A DNA stretch of 37,531 nucleotides from the NCBI GenBank assembly GCA_022774325.1, contig JALFNN010000112.1, positions 1-37,531 on the forward strand, in the 5' to 3' direction. Positions 11,072 to 18,276 of this stretch are shown in pieces (position 1 is the first letter of the stretch; every line of letters begins with the position of its first letter). The stretch is from a bacterium (GTDB taxonomy: Bacteria > Bacillota > Clostridia > Lachnospirales > Lachnospiraceae). Position numbers and translations under genes: made by a program. Under the pieces are notes generated by a model. The model ran no database searches and had not been told where the DNA came from. It saw nothing but the letters and a program-made list of their open reading frames with translations.

Positions 11072-11155
11072 CAATTTGCATAATTAATACAGTAAAATTG
11101 AGAAAAATTTCTACATTAAAAAAGGCTGAAAGTCAAATATATCTTGGGAATCAAT

Positions 11156-11184
11156 GTGACTTTTTGAAATTTCTGTGGTATAAT
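11156..11184 (+). promoter_or_regulatory. Promoter of the DUF6465 gene
   Basis: GTGACT (11156-11161, TGAC core) and TATAAT (11179-11184) are separated by 17 bases, with TGG directly before the -10 (extended -10). The start near 11191 gives a leader of about 90 bases, which contains a weak CCGA...TCGG hairpin followed by TTTTT that might attenuate. Confidence 0.7.
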
Positions 11185-11280
11185 ATCGCGGTAAGCAAAT
11201 TCCGAGGAAAATTTTTTCGGTTTTTGTACTTTGTTATGTGGCAACATGCAGTAACTTAGAATCGAGGAGGATATTTAAAT

Positions 11281-11745
11281 ATGGCAAGAGTAAGCAAACG
11301 TTCTAAAGCAGTAATTGATAAGAATGTAAAAGCAGCAGAAGCAAAAGCCCCGGTTAATGCAGCAGAAGTAAAAGAAGCTGTAGAAGTTAAGACAGAAGAA
11401 GTAAAAGAAGCTGCAGCAGCTATGGCAGAAGAAGCGGTAAAAATGGCAGAAGAGAAGGTAGAAGACGTGAAAGAAGCTGTAGAGAAGACTGTGAAAGATG
11501 TAAAGAAAGCAGCAGCTAAGACAAGAAAAGAGGCAACTAAGAAAGAAATCAAGACAGAAATTGTTTTGCAGTATGGTGAAAAAGAAGTAAATACGAAAGA
11601 TATGGTTGCGGCAGTTAAGAAAGAATGGACAAAGGCAAAACACAAAGTATCAGACATCAAGTCCATGGAACTCTATATCAAACCGGAAGATTACGCTGTA
11701 TATTATGTAATCAACGGTGAAACAACCGGTAAGATCTGGCTGTAG
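11281..11745 (+). CDS. DUF6465 family protein (helical, Ala/Lys/Glu-rich)
   Basis: The 154-residue protein starts with a long Ala-Lys-Glu-Val-rich stretch (about residues 15-95) with regular EVKEA-, AAEEA- and VKDVKKAA-type repeats, predicted by eye as an amphipathic helix or coiled coil. A short conserved C-terminal domain follows: TEIVLQYGEKEVNT, AVKKEWTK, SMELYIKPEDYAVYYVINGE and a terminal GKIWL. This C-terminal pattern is what I associate with DUF6465 of Lachnospiraceae. The function is unknown; the repeats recall phasin/LEA-like surface-binding helices, which is only a resemblance. RBS GAGGAGG lies ten bases before the ATG. It appears to be monocistronic, between its own promoter and a strong hairpin. 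Confidence 0.8.
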   Translation: MARVSKRSKAVIDKNVKAAEAKAPVNAAEVKEAVEVKTEEVKEAAAAMAEEAVKMAEEKVEDVKEAVEKTVKDVKKAAAKTRKEATKKEIKTEIVLQYGEKEVNTKDMVAAVKKEWTKAKHKVSDIKSMELYIKPEDYAVYYVINGETTGKIWL

Positions 11746-11780
11746 AATTATATAGTAGTTAGTGAATGTATATTGCCATT

Positions 11781-11832
11781 GTTCGTTTTCCGGAAAGAAG
11801 AGAAGCAATTCTTTTCTCCGGAAAAATCGAAC
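11781..11832 (+). terminator. Long GCAA-capped hairpin after the DUF6465 gene
   Basis: The arms GTTCG-TTTTCCGG and CCGGAAAAATCGAAC pair around an inner nine-base-pair stem (11796-11804 with 11809-11817) closed by the tetraloop GCAA (11805-11808). The stem totals about 22 bp with small bulges. The following sequence is only moderately T-rich (TTTCTTTTTTC at about 11839-11850), so it may be a terminator or a stable 3' end. Confidence 0.65.
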
Positions 11833-11917
11833 AGAATCATTTCTTTTTTCTAATAGAAGTATGAACTGGAATCGGTCCTGATTTTCCCATGATTGTATAA
11901 AACAACAGAATATAGGT

Positions 11918-11935
11918 AAGATCTGCGACGATCTT
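11918..11935 (+). other. Leader inverted repeat before the alcohol dehydrogenase
   Basis: AAGATC - six bases - GATCTT forms a perfect dyad just upstream of the GGAGGAG ribosome site (near 11941). It could be an operator or a translation-affecting hairpin. No protein is assigned. A TATAAA at 11896-11901 is a possible -10 but no convincing -35 accompanies it. Confidence 0.4.
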
Positions 11936-11951
11936 AGAACGGAGGAGAATA

Positions 11952-13136
11952 ATGCAGAATTTTACACAATATACACCTACTGAAATTGTGTTTGGAAGCA
12001 AGACGCATCTTCAGGCGGGAATAGAAGTGAAAAAATGGAACGGACACAGAGTGCTGATCGTTTATGGAGGAGGAAGTGTCGTGAAAAGCGGTCTTCTGGA
12101 AACGATTGAAAATGCTCTGCGAGAAGAGAAAATTACATATGAAGAATTTGGCGGAGTGAAACCGAATCCGAGACTCGCATATGCGGAACGGGGAGTTCAG
12201 AAGGCGTTGGAGTTCGGGGCGGATTTTATCCTGGCCGTTGGTGGAGGCAGTTCGATCGACACGGCGAAAGCAATTGCACATGGGGCGGCGAATCCGGGAA
12301 CAAAGCTATGGGATATCTGGACGCAGAAAGTGCCACTTACCCGGTCTCTTCCGATGGGATGTGTACTTACGATTGCGGCAGCCGGCAGTGAGATGAGTTC
12401 ATCTTCTGTTCTGACAAATGAAGAGACCGGGGAAAAAAGTGGAATTACCACGGTATTTAACCGCCCCAAATTTGCGATTATGAATCCGGAACTGACATTT
12501 ACTCTGCCGCCATATCAGATTGCATGTGGAGTTGTGGATATTATGATGCATACGTTGGAACGATACTTCATTCCTAATCAGAAAAACCAGATGACAGATG
12601 AAATCGCAGAAGGGCTTCTCAGGGTCATGATCGAAAATGGAATAAAAGGATTTAAGAATCCAGAGGATTATGATGCGATGAGTGAGATTATGTGGTGCGG
12701 AAGTCTGTCGCATAATGATCTGACGGGGCTTGGCAGAGAAAAAGATTTCTGTGTGCATAAATTCGGACATGCTCTCGGAGCGAAATATGATCTGGCACAT
12801 GGGGCGACTTTGTCTGCAATGTGGGGATCCTGGGCAGAGTATGTATATCGATATGATGTGGATCGTTTCTGCCATTACGGTCAGAAAGTGTGGGGAATTC
12901 AGGGAAAAGATGCTGTGGAGACAGCGCGGGAGGCAATCCGGAAAACGGTGGATTACTTCCGCAGCCTGGAAATGCCGGTGAATTTGAAAGAGCTTGAAAT
13001 CGGGACACTCAGTGATGATACTTTGATGGAACTGGCAATGAACGCAACCAAAGGCGGAACGGTAAAATTATCGAAAATAAAGGAGTTAGATGTAAACGAT
13101 GTTTATCAAATCTTTCAGTCGGCAAACGGAAGATAA
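11952..13136 (+). CDS. Iron-containing (group III) alcohol dehydrogenase, butanol dehydrogenase-like
   Basis: This family reduces aldehydes to alcohols with NAD(P)H using a single Fe2+. The 394-residue protein starts with the typical NFTQYTPTEIVFG and has the nucleotide-binding GGGSSIDTAKA (residues 97-107). Probable iron ligands are Asp196 and His200 (VDIMMH), His269 (VHKFGH) and His283 (LAHG). The overall pattern resembles BdhA/YugJ-type NADPH-dependent butanol dehydrogenases. RBS GGAGGAG lies directly upstream. A MATE transporter gene starts one base after its stop, suggesting co-transcription, although a functional link is not obvious. Physiological substrate cannot be read from the sequence. 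Confidence 0.92.
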   Translation: MQNFTQYTPTEIVFGSKTHLQAGIEVKKWNGHRVLIVYGGGSVVKSGLLETIENALREEKITYEEFGGVKPNPRLAYAERGVQKALEFGADFILAVGGGSSIDTAKAIAHGAANPGTKLWDIWTQKVPLTRSLPMGCVLTIAAAGSEMSSSSVLTNEETGEKSGITTVFNRPKFAIMNPELTFTLPPYQIACGVVDIMMHTLERYFIPNQKNQMTDEIAEGLLRVMIENGIKGFKNPEDYDAMSEIMWCGSLSHNDLTGLGREKDFCVHKFGHALGAKYDLAHGATLSAMWGSWAEYVYRYDVDRFCHYGQKVWGIQGKDAVETAREAIRKTVDYFRSLEMPVNLKELEIGTLSDDTLMELAMNATKGGTVKLSKIKELDVNDVYQIFQSANGR

Positions 13137-13137
13137 G

Positions 13138-14508
13138 ATGGATATTAACTGGAAAAATTTCTATAAACAGGTATGTCTGCTTATCATTCCGATGGCGCTG
13201 CAGAACCTGATCAATGTCGGGGTTCAGGCAGCCGATGTATTTATGCTGGGACGGGTTGGGGAGAAGGTCCTTTCCGGAGCATCGCTTGCCGGACAGATTC
13301 AGTTCATCATGACGCTGATCCTGTTCGGAACTACGTCAGGAGCTACGGTGCTGACTGCGCAGTATTGGGGAAAAAAGGATACCCGGACGATTGAAAAAAT
13401 CCTGGGGATGGGCATGCTGATCGGTATTGGCGGAGCATTGGCTTTCGCTTTGGCAGCCGAACTGATCCCTGAGACACTACTCCGGATCTATACAAATGAC
13501 ACGGAAGTCATTGCGGAAGGCGCGAAATATCTGAGGATTGTTGCGCTTTCTTATGTAATCATGGCGGCAACTCAGGTCTATCTGTATATTATGCGCAGCA
13601 TTGAGAGGGTCGTAATCGCGACGGTCGTATACGGTGCTTCACTTATAGTGAATATTATAGTCAACGCAGTGTTGATCTTCGGGCTTATGGGATTCCCAAA
13701 GATGGGAATTGAAGGAGCGGCGATCGGAACTTTGATTTCAAGAATCCTTGGACTTATGATTGTAATATGGTATGCAAAATTCAGAAATAAAGTGGTCCGT
13801 TTTCATTTGAGCGACATGTGGAACATTGATAAAGTGCTGTTGAAAGACTTTTTGTTCTACGCGACTCCGGTTATTTTGAACGAGCTGGTATGGGGAATGG
13901 GGAGCTCTGCCAATACGGCGGTGATCGGACATCTCGGCAGTGCAGCAGTCGCGGCAAATTCTGTTGTGCAGGTGGTAAGAGAACTTTCCACAGTGGTTGT
14001 TTTCGGTGTCTCGAATGCGACGGCAATCTATCTGGGGAAAACGATCGGAGAGCGACAGTATGAGCTCGCGAAAGCATATGGCAGAAGATTTGCGGTTCTG
14101 AGTGTCATCACTGGATTCATTGCCGCGGGGATCATATTGGTTTCGGCTCCGGCAGTGAGCAGATTTATGACACTTTCTCCGGAAGCAAAGAGTTACCTGA
14201 TGTTTATGTTTTTTGTTATGTCTTATTTCGCGCTGTGTCAGGCAATTAATACAACACTTGTGGTGGGGGTGTTCCGCTCGGGGGGAGACACCAGATTCGG
14301 ACTTCGTCTGGATGCAACTACGATGTGGTGCTGTTCCATCCTGCTCGGAGCGATCGCAGCGTTCGTTTTTCGGGCCAGTGTTCCGGTGGTTTATGTATTA
14401 CTGATGAGTGACGAAGTGATCAAGGTGCCGATCACTGTCAAGCGTTTCCTGGGGTATAAATGGATCAAAAATGTAACGAGGGAGCAGGAAGAACTGGCAA
14501 TGGATTAG
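13138..14508 (+). CDS. MATE family efflux transporter
   Basis: MATE proteins export drugs or metabolites by sodium or proton antiport. The 456-residue protein (from ATG 13138) has about twelve hydrophobic segments, including IPMALQNLINVGVQAADVFMLG in helix 1 and the repeat-2 equivalent TPVILNELVWGMGSS. These are hallmark MATE positions. An in-frame ATG at 13099 inside the preceding gene is less likely because 13138 gives the family-typical N-terminus; the ribosome site there (GGAAG) is weak, consistent with coupling to the alcohol dehydrogenase gene. Substrate unknown. Confidence 0.92.
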   Translation: MDINWKNFYKQVCLLIIPMALQNLINVGVQAADVFMLGRVGEKVLSGASLAGQIQFIMTLILFGTTSGATVLTAQYWGKKDTRTIEKILGMGMLIGIGGALAFALAAELIPETLLRIYTNDTEVIAEGAKYLRIVALSYVIMAATQVYLYIMRSIERVVIATVVYGASLIVNIIVNAVLIFGLMGFPKMGIEGAAIGTLISRILGLMIVIWYAKFRNKVVRFHLSDMWNIDKVLLKDFLFYATPVILNELVWGMGSSANTAVIGHLGSAAVAANSVVQVVRELSTVVVFGVSNATAIYLGKTIGERQYELAKAYGRRFAVLSVITGFIAAGIILVSAPAVSRFMTLSPEAKSYLMFMFFVMSYFALCQAINTTLVVGVFRSGGDTRFGLRLDATTMWCCSILLGAIAAFVFRASVPVVYVLLMSDEVIKVPITVKRFLGYKWIKNVTREQEELAMD

Positions 14509-14580
14509 TTACAGATAATTTGGAAAAAGGATTGGATTTTCCCGAAAGCTATGGTATTCTAGTACTATGGTTCCGGGGGC

Positions 14581-14610
14581 TTGACGAGAGCTCAAAAACT
14601 ATAGTATAAA
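14581..14610 (+). promoter_or_regulatory. Promoter of the ridA-mrp unit
   Basis: TTGACG (14581-14586) and TATAAA (14605-14610) are 18 bases apart. A short ATTTTC-ATA-GAAAAT hairpin lies in the leader before the GGAGAG ribosome site. Confidence 0.7.
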
Positions 14611-14654
14611 ACGGCATTTTCATAGAAAATACCAGGAAAAGGAGAGACGAGATT

Positions 14655-15032
14655 ATGAAACCAGTAGCAACTGAGAAAGCACCAAAAGCATTAGGACCTT
14701 ATTCACAGGGATATGTACACAATGGTATCCTTTATTCTGCAGGTCAGATCGCTATCAATCCGGAGACAAATACGGTCGAGGCTGTTACCATTGAAGAGCA
14801 GACAGAACAGGTTTGTAAGAATCTTGGAGAAGTATTAAGAGCAGCAGGAAGTTCATTTGACAAAGTTTTAAAGACGACTTGTTTCTTAAGTGATATGGGA
14901 GACTTCGCTGCCTTTAATGAAGTATATGGCAAATACTTTACATCAAAACCGGCAAGAAGCTGTGTTGCAGTAAAGACGCTTCCGAAGAACCTTCTCTGCG
15001 AAGTTGAAGTCATTGCTGTGGTAGAAGAATAA
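14655..15032 (+). CDS. ridA: RidA family enamine/imine deaminase
   Basis: RidA hydrolyses reactive enamines and imines (such as 2-aminoacrylate from serine or threonine dehydratases) to keto acids and ammonia. The 125-residue protein matches the family in length and in motifs: GPYSQGY near the N-terminus, YSAGQIAINPET, and PARSCVAV with the conserved Arg101, followed by CEVEVIAV with the acidic residues at 116-118. Members with this Arg are generally active deaminases. It has its own promoter and is 24 bases upstream of the Mrp gene, probably in one transcript. Confidence 0.95.
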   Translation: MKPVATEKAPKALGPYSQGYVHNGILYSAGQIAINPETNTVEAVTIEEQTEQVCKNLGEVLRAAGSSFDKVLKTTCFLSDMGDFAAFNEVYGKYFTSKPARSCVAVKTLPKNLLCEVEVIAVVEE

Positions 15033-15056
15033 TATATATTTTGGAGGTTGAGAATT

Positions 15057-15893
15057 ATGGCAGAAGAGCAGAACAGCGGATGTTCACCGGAGGCGTGTTC
15101 TTCCTGTGCGCACGCAGGCTCGTGTAAAAGCAAGAAAGAAGATATGAAAGCACCGGCTAATCCGTATTCACAGGTGAAAAAAGTAATCGGCGTGGTGAGC
15201 GGAAAAGGCGGAGTCGGTAAATCTATGGTGACTGCATCTCTTGCACGGCTTGCCATCAGCCAGGGATATACGGTCGGAATCCTGGATGCCGATATCACAG
15301 GACCGTCTATACCGAAAATGTATGGAGTGCACGAAAGTGCAGTCGGAAATGAAGAAGGTATGTTCCCATGTATTGCTAAAGACGGAACTAAGATTATGTC
15401 CGTCAACCTGCTCCTTGAGAGAGAGTCTGATCCTGTGATCTGGCGAGGACCGATCATTGCGGGGGTTGTAACTCAGTTCTGGACAGATGTAATGTGGGGA
15501 GATCTGGATTTCCTTTTTGTCGATATGCCGCCGGGAACCGGTGATGTACCGCTGACCGTTTTCCAGTCTTTGCCTGTCGATGGAGTTGTGATCGTCACAT
15601 CACCGCAGGATCTGGTACAGATGATTGTGGAGAAAGCATACAATATGGCAAAACAGATGAATATTCCGGTTCTTGGAATTGTAGAAAACTACAGTTATCT
15701 GGAATGCCCGGAATGCGGAAAGCGGATTTCCGTCTTCGGAGAGAGCCACATTGATGAGATCGCGGAAAATCTTGGAACAGAAGTGCTTGGAAAAATGCCG
15801 ATTGATCCTCAGCTGGCTGAAATCGTAGAACAGGAGAAGTTCTATGAGGCTGAAAATAAATATCTGACAAATATTATTGAAAGATTCCAGTAG
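15057..15893 (+). CDS. Mrp/NBP35-type P-loop ATPase, Fe-S cluster carrier
   Basis: Mrp/ApbC/NBP35 proteins bind ATP and transfer Fe-S clusters to apo-proteins. The 278-residue protein (ATG 15057, GGAGG nine bases upstream) has an N-terminal cysteine cluster (Cys9, 14, 17, 23), a deviant Walker A SGKGGVGKS, DADITGPSIPKMYG, DMPPGTGD, and the C-terminal CPECGK CxxC that binds a bridging cluster in the family. A TTG three codons earlier is open but sits on the ribosome site. A strong terminator follows. The N-terminal Cys motif makes it more NBP35-like than plain ApbC. Confidence 0.93.
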   Translation: MAEEQNSGCSPEACSSCAHAGSCKSKKEDMKAPANPYSQVKKVIGVVSGKGGVGKSMVTASLARLAISQGYTVGILDADITGPSIPKMYGVHESAVGNEEGMFPCIAKDGTKIMSVNLLLERESDPVIWRGPIIAGVVTQFWTDVMWGDLDFLFVDMPPGTGDVPLTVFQSLPVDGVVIVTSPQDLVQMIVEKAYNMAKQMNIPVLGIVENYSYLECPECGKRISVFGESHIDEIAENLGTEVLGKMPIDPQLAEIVEQEKFYEAENKYLTNIIERFQ

Positions 15894-15917
15894 GAGTCCG
15901 GCAATGATAAAAATGGG

Positions 15918-15950
15918 GCGTTTCACAGTAATGTGGAGCGTCTTTTTTTT
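15918..15950 (+). terminator. Terminator after the Mrp gene
   Basis: A ten-base-pair GCGTTTCACA/TGTGGAGCGT stem (with G-T pairs) and GTAA loop is followed directly by CTTTTTTTT. It ends the ridA-mrp unit. Confidence 0.85.
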
Positions 15951-15986
15951 AGTTGCTTCGCATATGAGAAAAATATGGTTCAGATA

Positions 15987-16015
15987 TTGATAAATCGACT
16001 TGAATATGTTACTAT
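15987..16015 (+). promoter_or_regulatory. Promoter of the radical SAM/DUF4130 pair
   Basis: TTGATA (15987-15992) and TACTAT (16010-16015) are 17 bases apart, with TGT directly before the -10 (extended -10). The inferred transcription start, about 16022, falls on the LexA-like dyad. Confidence 0.65.
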
Positions 16016-16021
16016 ATAAAA

Positions 16022-16046
16022 GAACAAATGTTCGGAACGCAAGTTT
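16022..16046 (+). promoter_or_regulatory. LexA (SOS) box, with a second imperfect copy
   Basis: GAACAAATGTTC (16022-16033) is a perfect GAAC-N4-GTTC dyad, the core of the Gram-positive LexA/DinR box, followed by G as in the consensus. One base further, GAACGCAAGTTT (16035-16046) is a near-copy with one mismatch in the right half. Both lie at or just after the predicted transcription start, a position where LexA would block transcription. LexA control is inferred from the motif and its place. Confidence 0.8.
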
Positions 16047-16092
16047 GCAAATGCTCAAAGATCGAAGAACGGAGAATAAGGAGGAATGAAAA

Positions 16093-17448
16093 GTGCGGAT
16101 CCAGACGGAGATGAACCTGTATGAGAAGCTGAATATACTGTCGGATGCAGCAAAGTATGATGTGGCGTGTACTTCCAGCGGTGTGGACAGGAAAGGAGAC
16201 GGAACCGGTATGGGGAATTGTGAGAAAGCAGGAATCTGCCACAGTTTTTCGGCAGACGGACGGTGTATTTCACTGCTTAAGATCCTTTTCACCAACGAGT
16301 GCATTTTTGATTGCAAATACTGTGTGAACCGTTCATCCAATGATGTGATCCGTACTTCCTTTACTCCCGATGAAGTTTGTAAGCTGACGATGGAGTTTTA
16401 TCGACGTAATTATATAGAGGGATTGTTTTTGAGCTCCGGTATTTTAAAGAGTCCGGATTATACAATGGAATTGATCTATGCGACGCTGTATAAGCTGAGA
16501 AAAGAGTGTAATTTTCAGGGCTATATCCATGTGAAAGCCATTCCGGGGGCGAGTCAGGAACTGATTCAGAAGGTGGGATATCTTACAGACAGAATGAGTG
16601 TGAACCTGGAACTCCCAACGCAAGAAAGTCTTCGCCTTCTTGCACCGCACAAGAGTCGGAAGAATATCCTGACTCCCATGAGGCTGGTGCAGGAAAAGCG
16701 AAAAGAAAATAGGCAGGAATTGACAGTATACCGGCATGCTCCGCAGTTTGTGCCGGCAGGGCAGAGTACGCAGATGATTATCGGAGCAACTCCAGAAACT
16801 GACTTTCAGATTATGCAGGTGACGGAGGCACTTTATCAGAAGTTTGAACTGAAGAGAGTGTTTTATTCGGCGTTTGTTCCCGTGAACGAAGATAAAGCGC
16901 TTCCGGTCAAAACAGATAGTGGCCCGCCGCTTCTGAGAGAACACAGGTTATATCAGGCGGACTGGCTGCTGCGTTACTATCAGTTTCATGTGGATGAATT
17001 GTTGGATGAAGAGAATCCGAATTTTAATGTATTGATGGACCCTAAATGTGACTGGGCAGTCCGCCATCTGGAGGAGTTCCCGATTGAGGTGAACAGGGCG
17101 GACTACCACATGCTGCTTCGAGTTCCGGGGATTGGATACCGGTCGGCGTCCCGGATCGTAAAGGCAAGAAGGCTTGGGACGGTTGATTTTGCGGATCTTA
17201 AGAAAATGGGAGTCGTGCTGAAAAGAGCACTGTATTTTATTACGTGCAGTGGCAAGATGATGTATCCGGTGCGTATGGATCAGGATTATATAACAAGGAA
17301 TATTCTGGACGGTAAAGAACGGTTGCCGGATTCTGTGATTGGGATGAATTACAGGCAGCTGTCGTTATTTGATGATGTGAGATTCTCAGGAGATTCGTTT
17401 GCTGTGGAAGGAAGTGGGAAATGTGCAGAAAATCTATGTCTGTCATGA
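16093..17448 (+). CDS. Putative DNA modification/repair radical SAM protein (TIGR03916-like)
   Basis: The 451-residue protein has a radical SAM core with CIFDCKYC (Cys70, 74, 77), which would hold the 4Fe-4S cluster that cleaves SAM. Four more Cys (26, 43, 49, 58) lie before it. The second half has a helix-hairpin-helix, LLRVPGIGYRSASRIV (341-356), a non-specific DNA-binding motif. This layout matches the family described as putative DNA modification/repair radical SAM protein, which is found next to the partner encoded here immediately downstream (26-base overlap). The start is GTG 16093 with AAGGAGG at 16078-16084. The LexA-like operator upstream supports a DNA-damage role. The substrate is unknown; spore photoproduct lyase is a distant analogue, not an assignment. 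Confidence 0.88.
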   Translation: MRIQTEMNLYEKLNILSDAAKYDVACTSSGVDRKGDGTGMGNCEKAGICHSFSADGRCISLLKILFTNECIFDCKYCVNRSSNDVIRTSFTPDEVCKLTMEFYRRNYIEGLFLSSGILKSPDYTMELIYATLYKLRKECNFQGYIHVKAIPGASQELIQKVGYLTDRMSVNLELPTQESLRLLAPHKSRKNILTPMRLVQEKRKENRQELTVYRHAPQFVPAGQSTQMIIGATPETDFQIMQVTEALYQKFELKRVFYSAFVPVNEDKALPVKTDSGPPLLREHRLYQADWLLRYYQFHVDELLDEENPNFNVLMDPKCDWAVRHLEEFPIEVNRADYHMLLRVPGIGYRSASRIVKARRLGTVDFADLKKMGVVLKRALYFITCSGKMMYPVRMDQDYITRNILDGKERLPDSVIGMNYRQLSLFDDVRFSGDSFAVEGSGKCAENLCLS

Positions 17449-18190
17449 TGATATCACCGGGATTTTTTCGGCGGTGTATGATGCCTGGAAGGAGAGAAGA
17501 GAAACTGGGGATGCAGGAATTGCTTTTAAAGGCAGTGTTGAACAAAAGCTGTTTTGTGAATACACGGAGTGTGAGGAAAGGGAAGAAAAGGTGATCGCGG
17601 TTGAGAAGATGATCAAGAACCACCTTGGGATGGATGCATATTGGAAACTGTATCATGCGGCTCTTTCGTCTGATCCAGCCAAAGGAGATGCGATACTGGG
17701 GACGATGTTTGCGGCCAGAAGGCTGAAGGATAGTACCAGGATCATGGAAAATCTGACCAGTCCTTCCGTAGAGAAAGTATTTGCGCTTAGCAGAAAGGTT
17801 TCCAATGAAGCACATTATTTCAAAGAATTTCTGCGTTTTAAGGAATTGGAAAGCGGAATACTATTTGCCAGAATCGATCCGAAAAGTCAGATACTTGCGT
17901 GTATCGCACCGCATTTTGCAGATCGGCTGCCACTTGAAAACTGGTTAATCTTTGACGGTACACATGAGGTTTTTGCGGTACATGAGGCAAGAAAGAGCTG
18001 GTTCCTGATCTCTGGAATCGAGGCGGATATGGAGATACTGGAACGTTTGTCCGAATCGGAGATGGAAATCCAGAAGTTATGGAAAGGGTTTTTTGAGAGT
18101 ATCTCGATCAATGAGCGCGAGAGTTATGTGCGCCAGAGACAGCATCTGCCGATCTGGTACAGAAAAAATATCGTGGAGTTCCAGAATTAA
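17423..18190 (+). CDS. DUF4130 / TIGR03915 family putative DNA repair protein
   Basis: The 255-residue protein begins with QKIYVCHDDITGIFSAVYDAW, the usual start of this family, and has AKGDAILGTMFAARRL, EAHYFKEFLRFKEL, HFADRLPLENWLIFDGTHE and a C-terminal RQRQHLPIWYRKN segment. It lacks the uracil-DNA-glycosylase-like extension that some relatives carry, so it is the stand-alone version. The GTG at 17423, with AAGGAAG eight bases upstream, is preferred; TTG 17399 and GTG 17414 are also open. It overlaps the radical SAM gene by 26 bases, which indicates coupled translation and a shared function. No catalytic residues are established for the family to my knowledge. Confidence 0.87.
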   Translation: MQKIYVCHDDITGIFSAVYDAWKERRETGDAGIAFKGSVEQKLFCEYTECEEREEKVIAVEKMIKNHLGMDAYWKLYHAALSSDPAKGDAILGTMFAARRLKDSTRIMENLTSPSVEKVFALSRKVSNEAHYFKEFLRFKELESGILFARIDPKSQILACIAPHFADRLPLENWLIFDGTHEVFAVHEARKSWFLISGIEADMEILERLSESEMEIQKLWKGFFESISINERESYVRQRQHLPIWYRKNIVEFQN

Positions 18191-18276
18191 TGGAGTGAAA
18201 ATATCACGTAATGCTTTTTCTCGATTCTGTTTCGTGTTAAGATATAGAAAGAATGTAAGAATCGGGAGATAATGAG

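Noticed and set aside
11246-11258. ATGCAGTAACTTA in the DUF6465 leader, repeated exactly at 22457-22469 in the purL leader
   Set aside because: A 13-base repeat is expected several times by chance in a window this size; no shared structure around the two copies was seen.
15600-16340. 246-codon minus-strand open frame across the Mrp end and radical SAM start
   Set aside because: It is antisense to two well-supported genes and crosses a terminator, promoter and LexA box; composition is that of a shadow frame.
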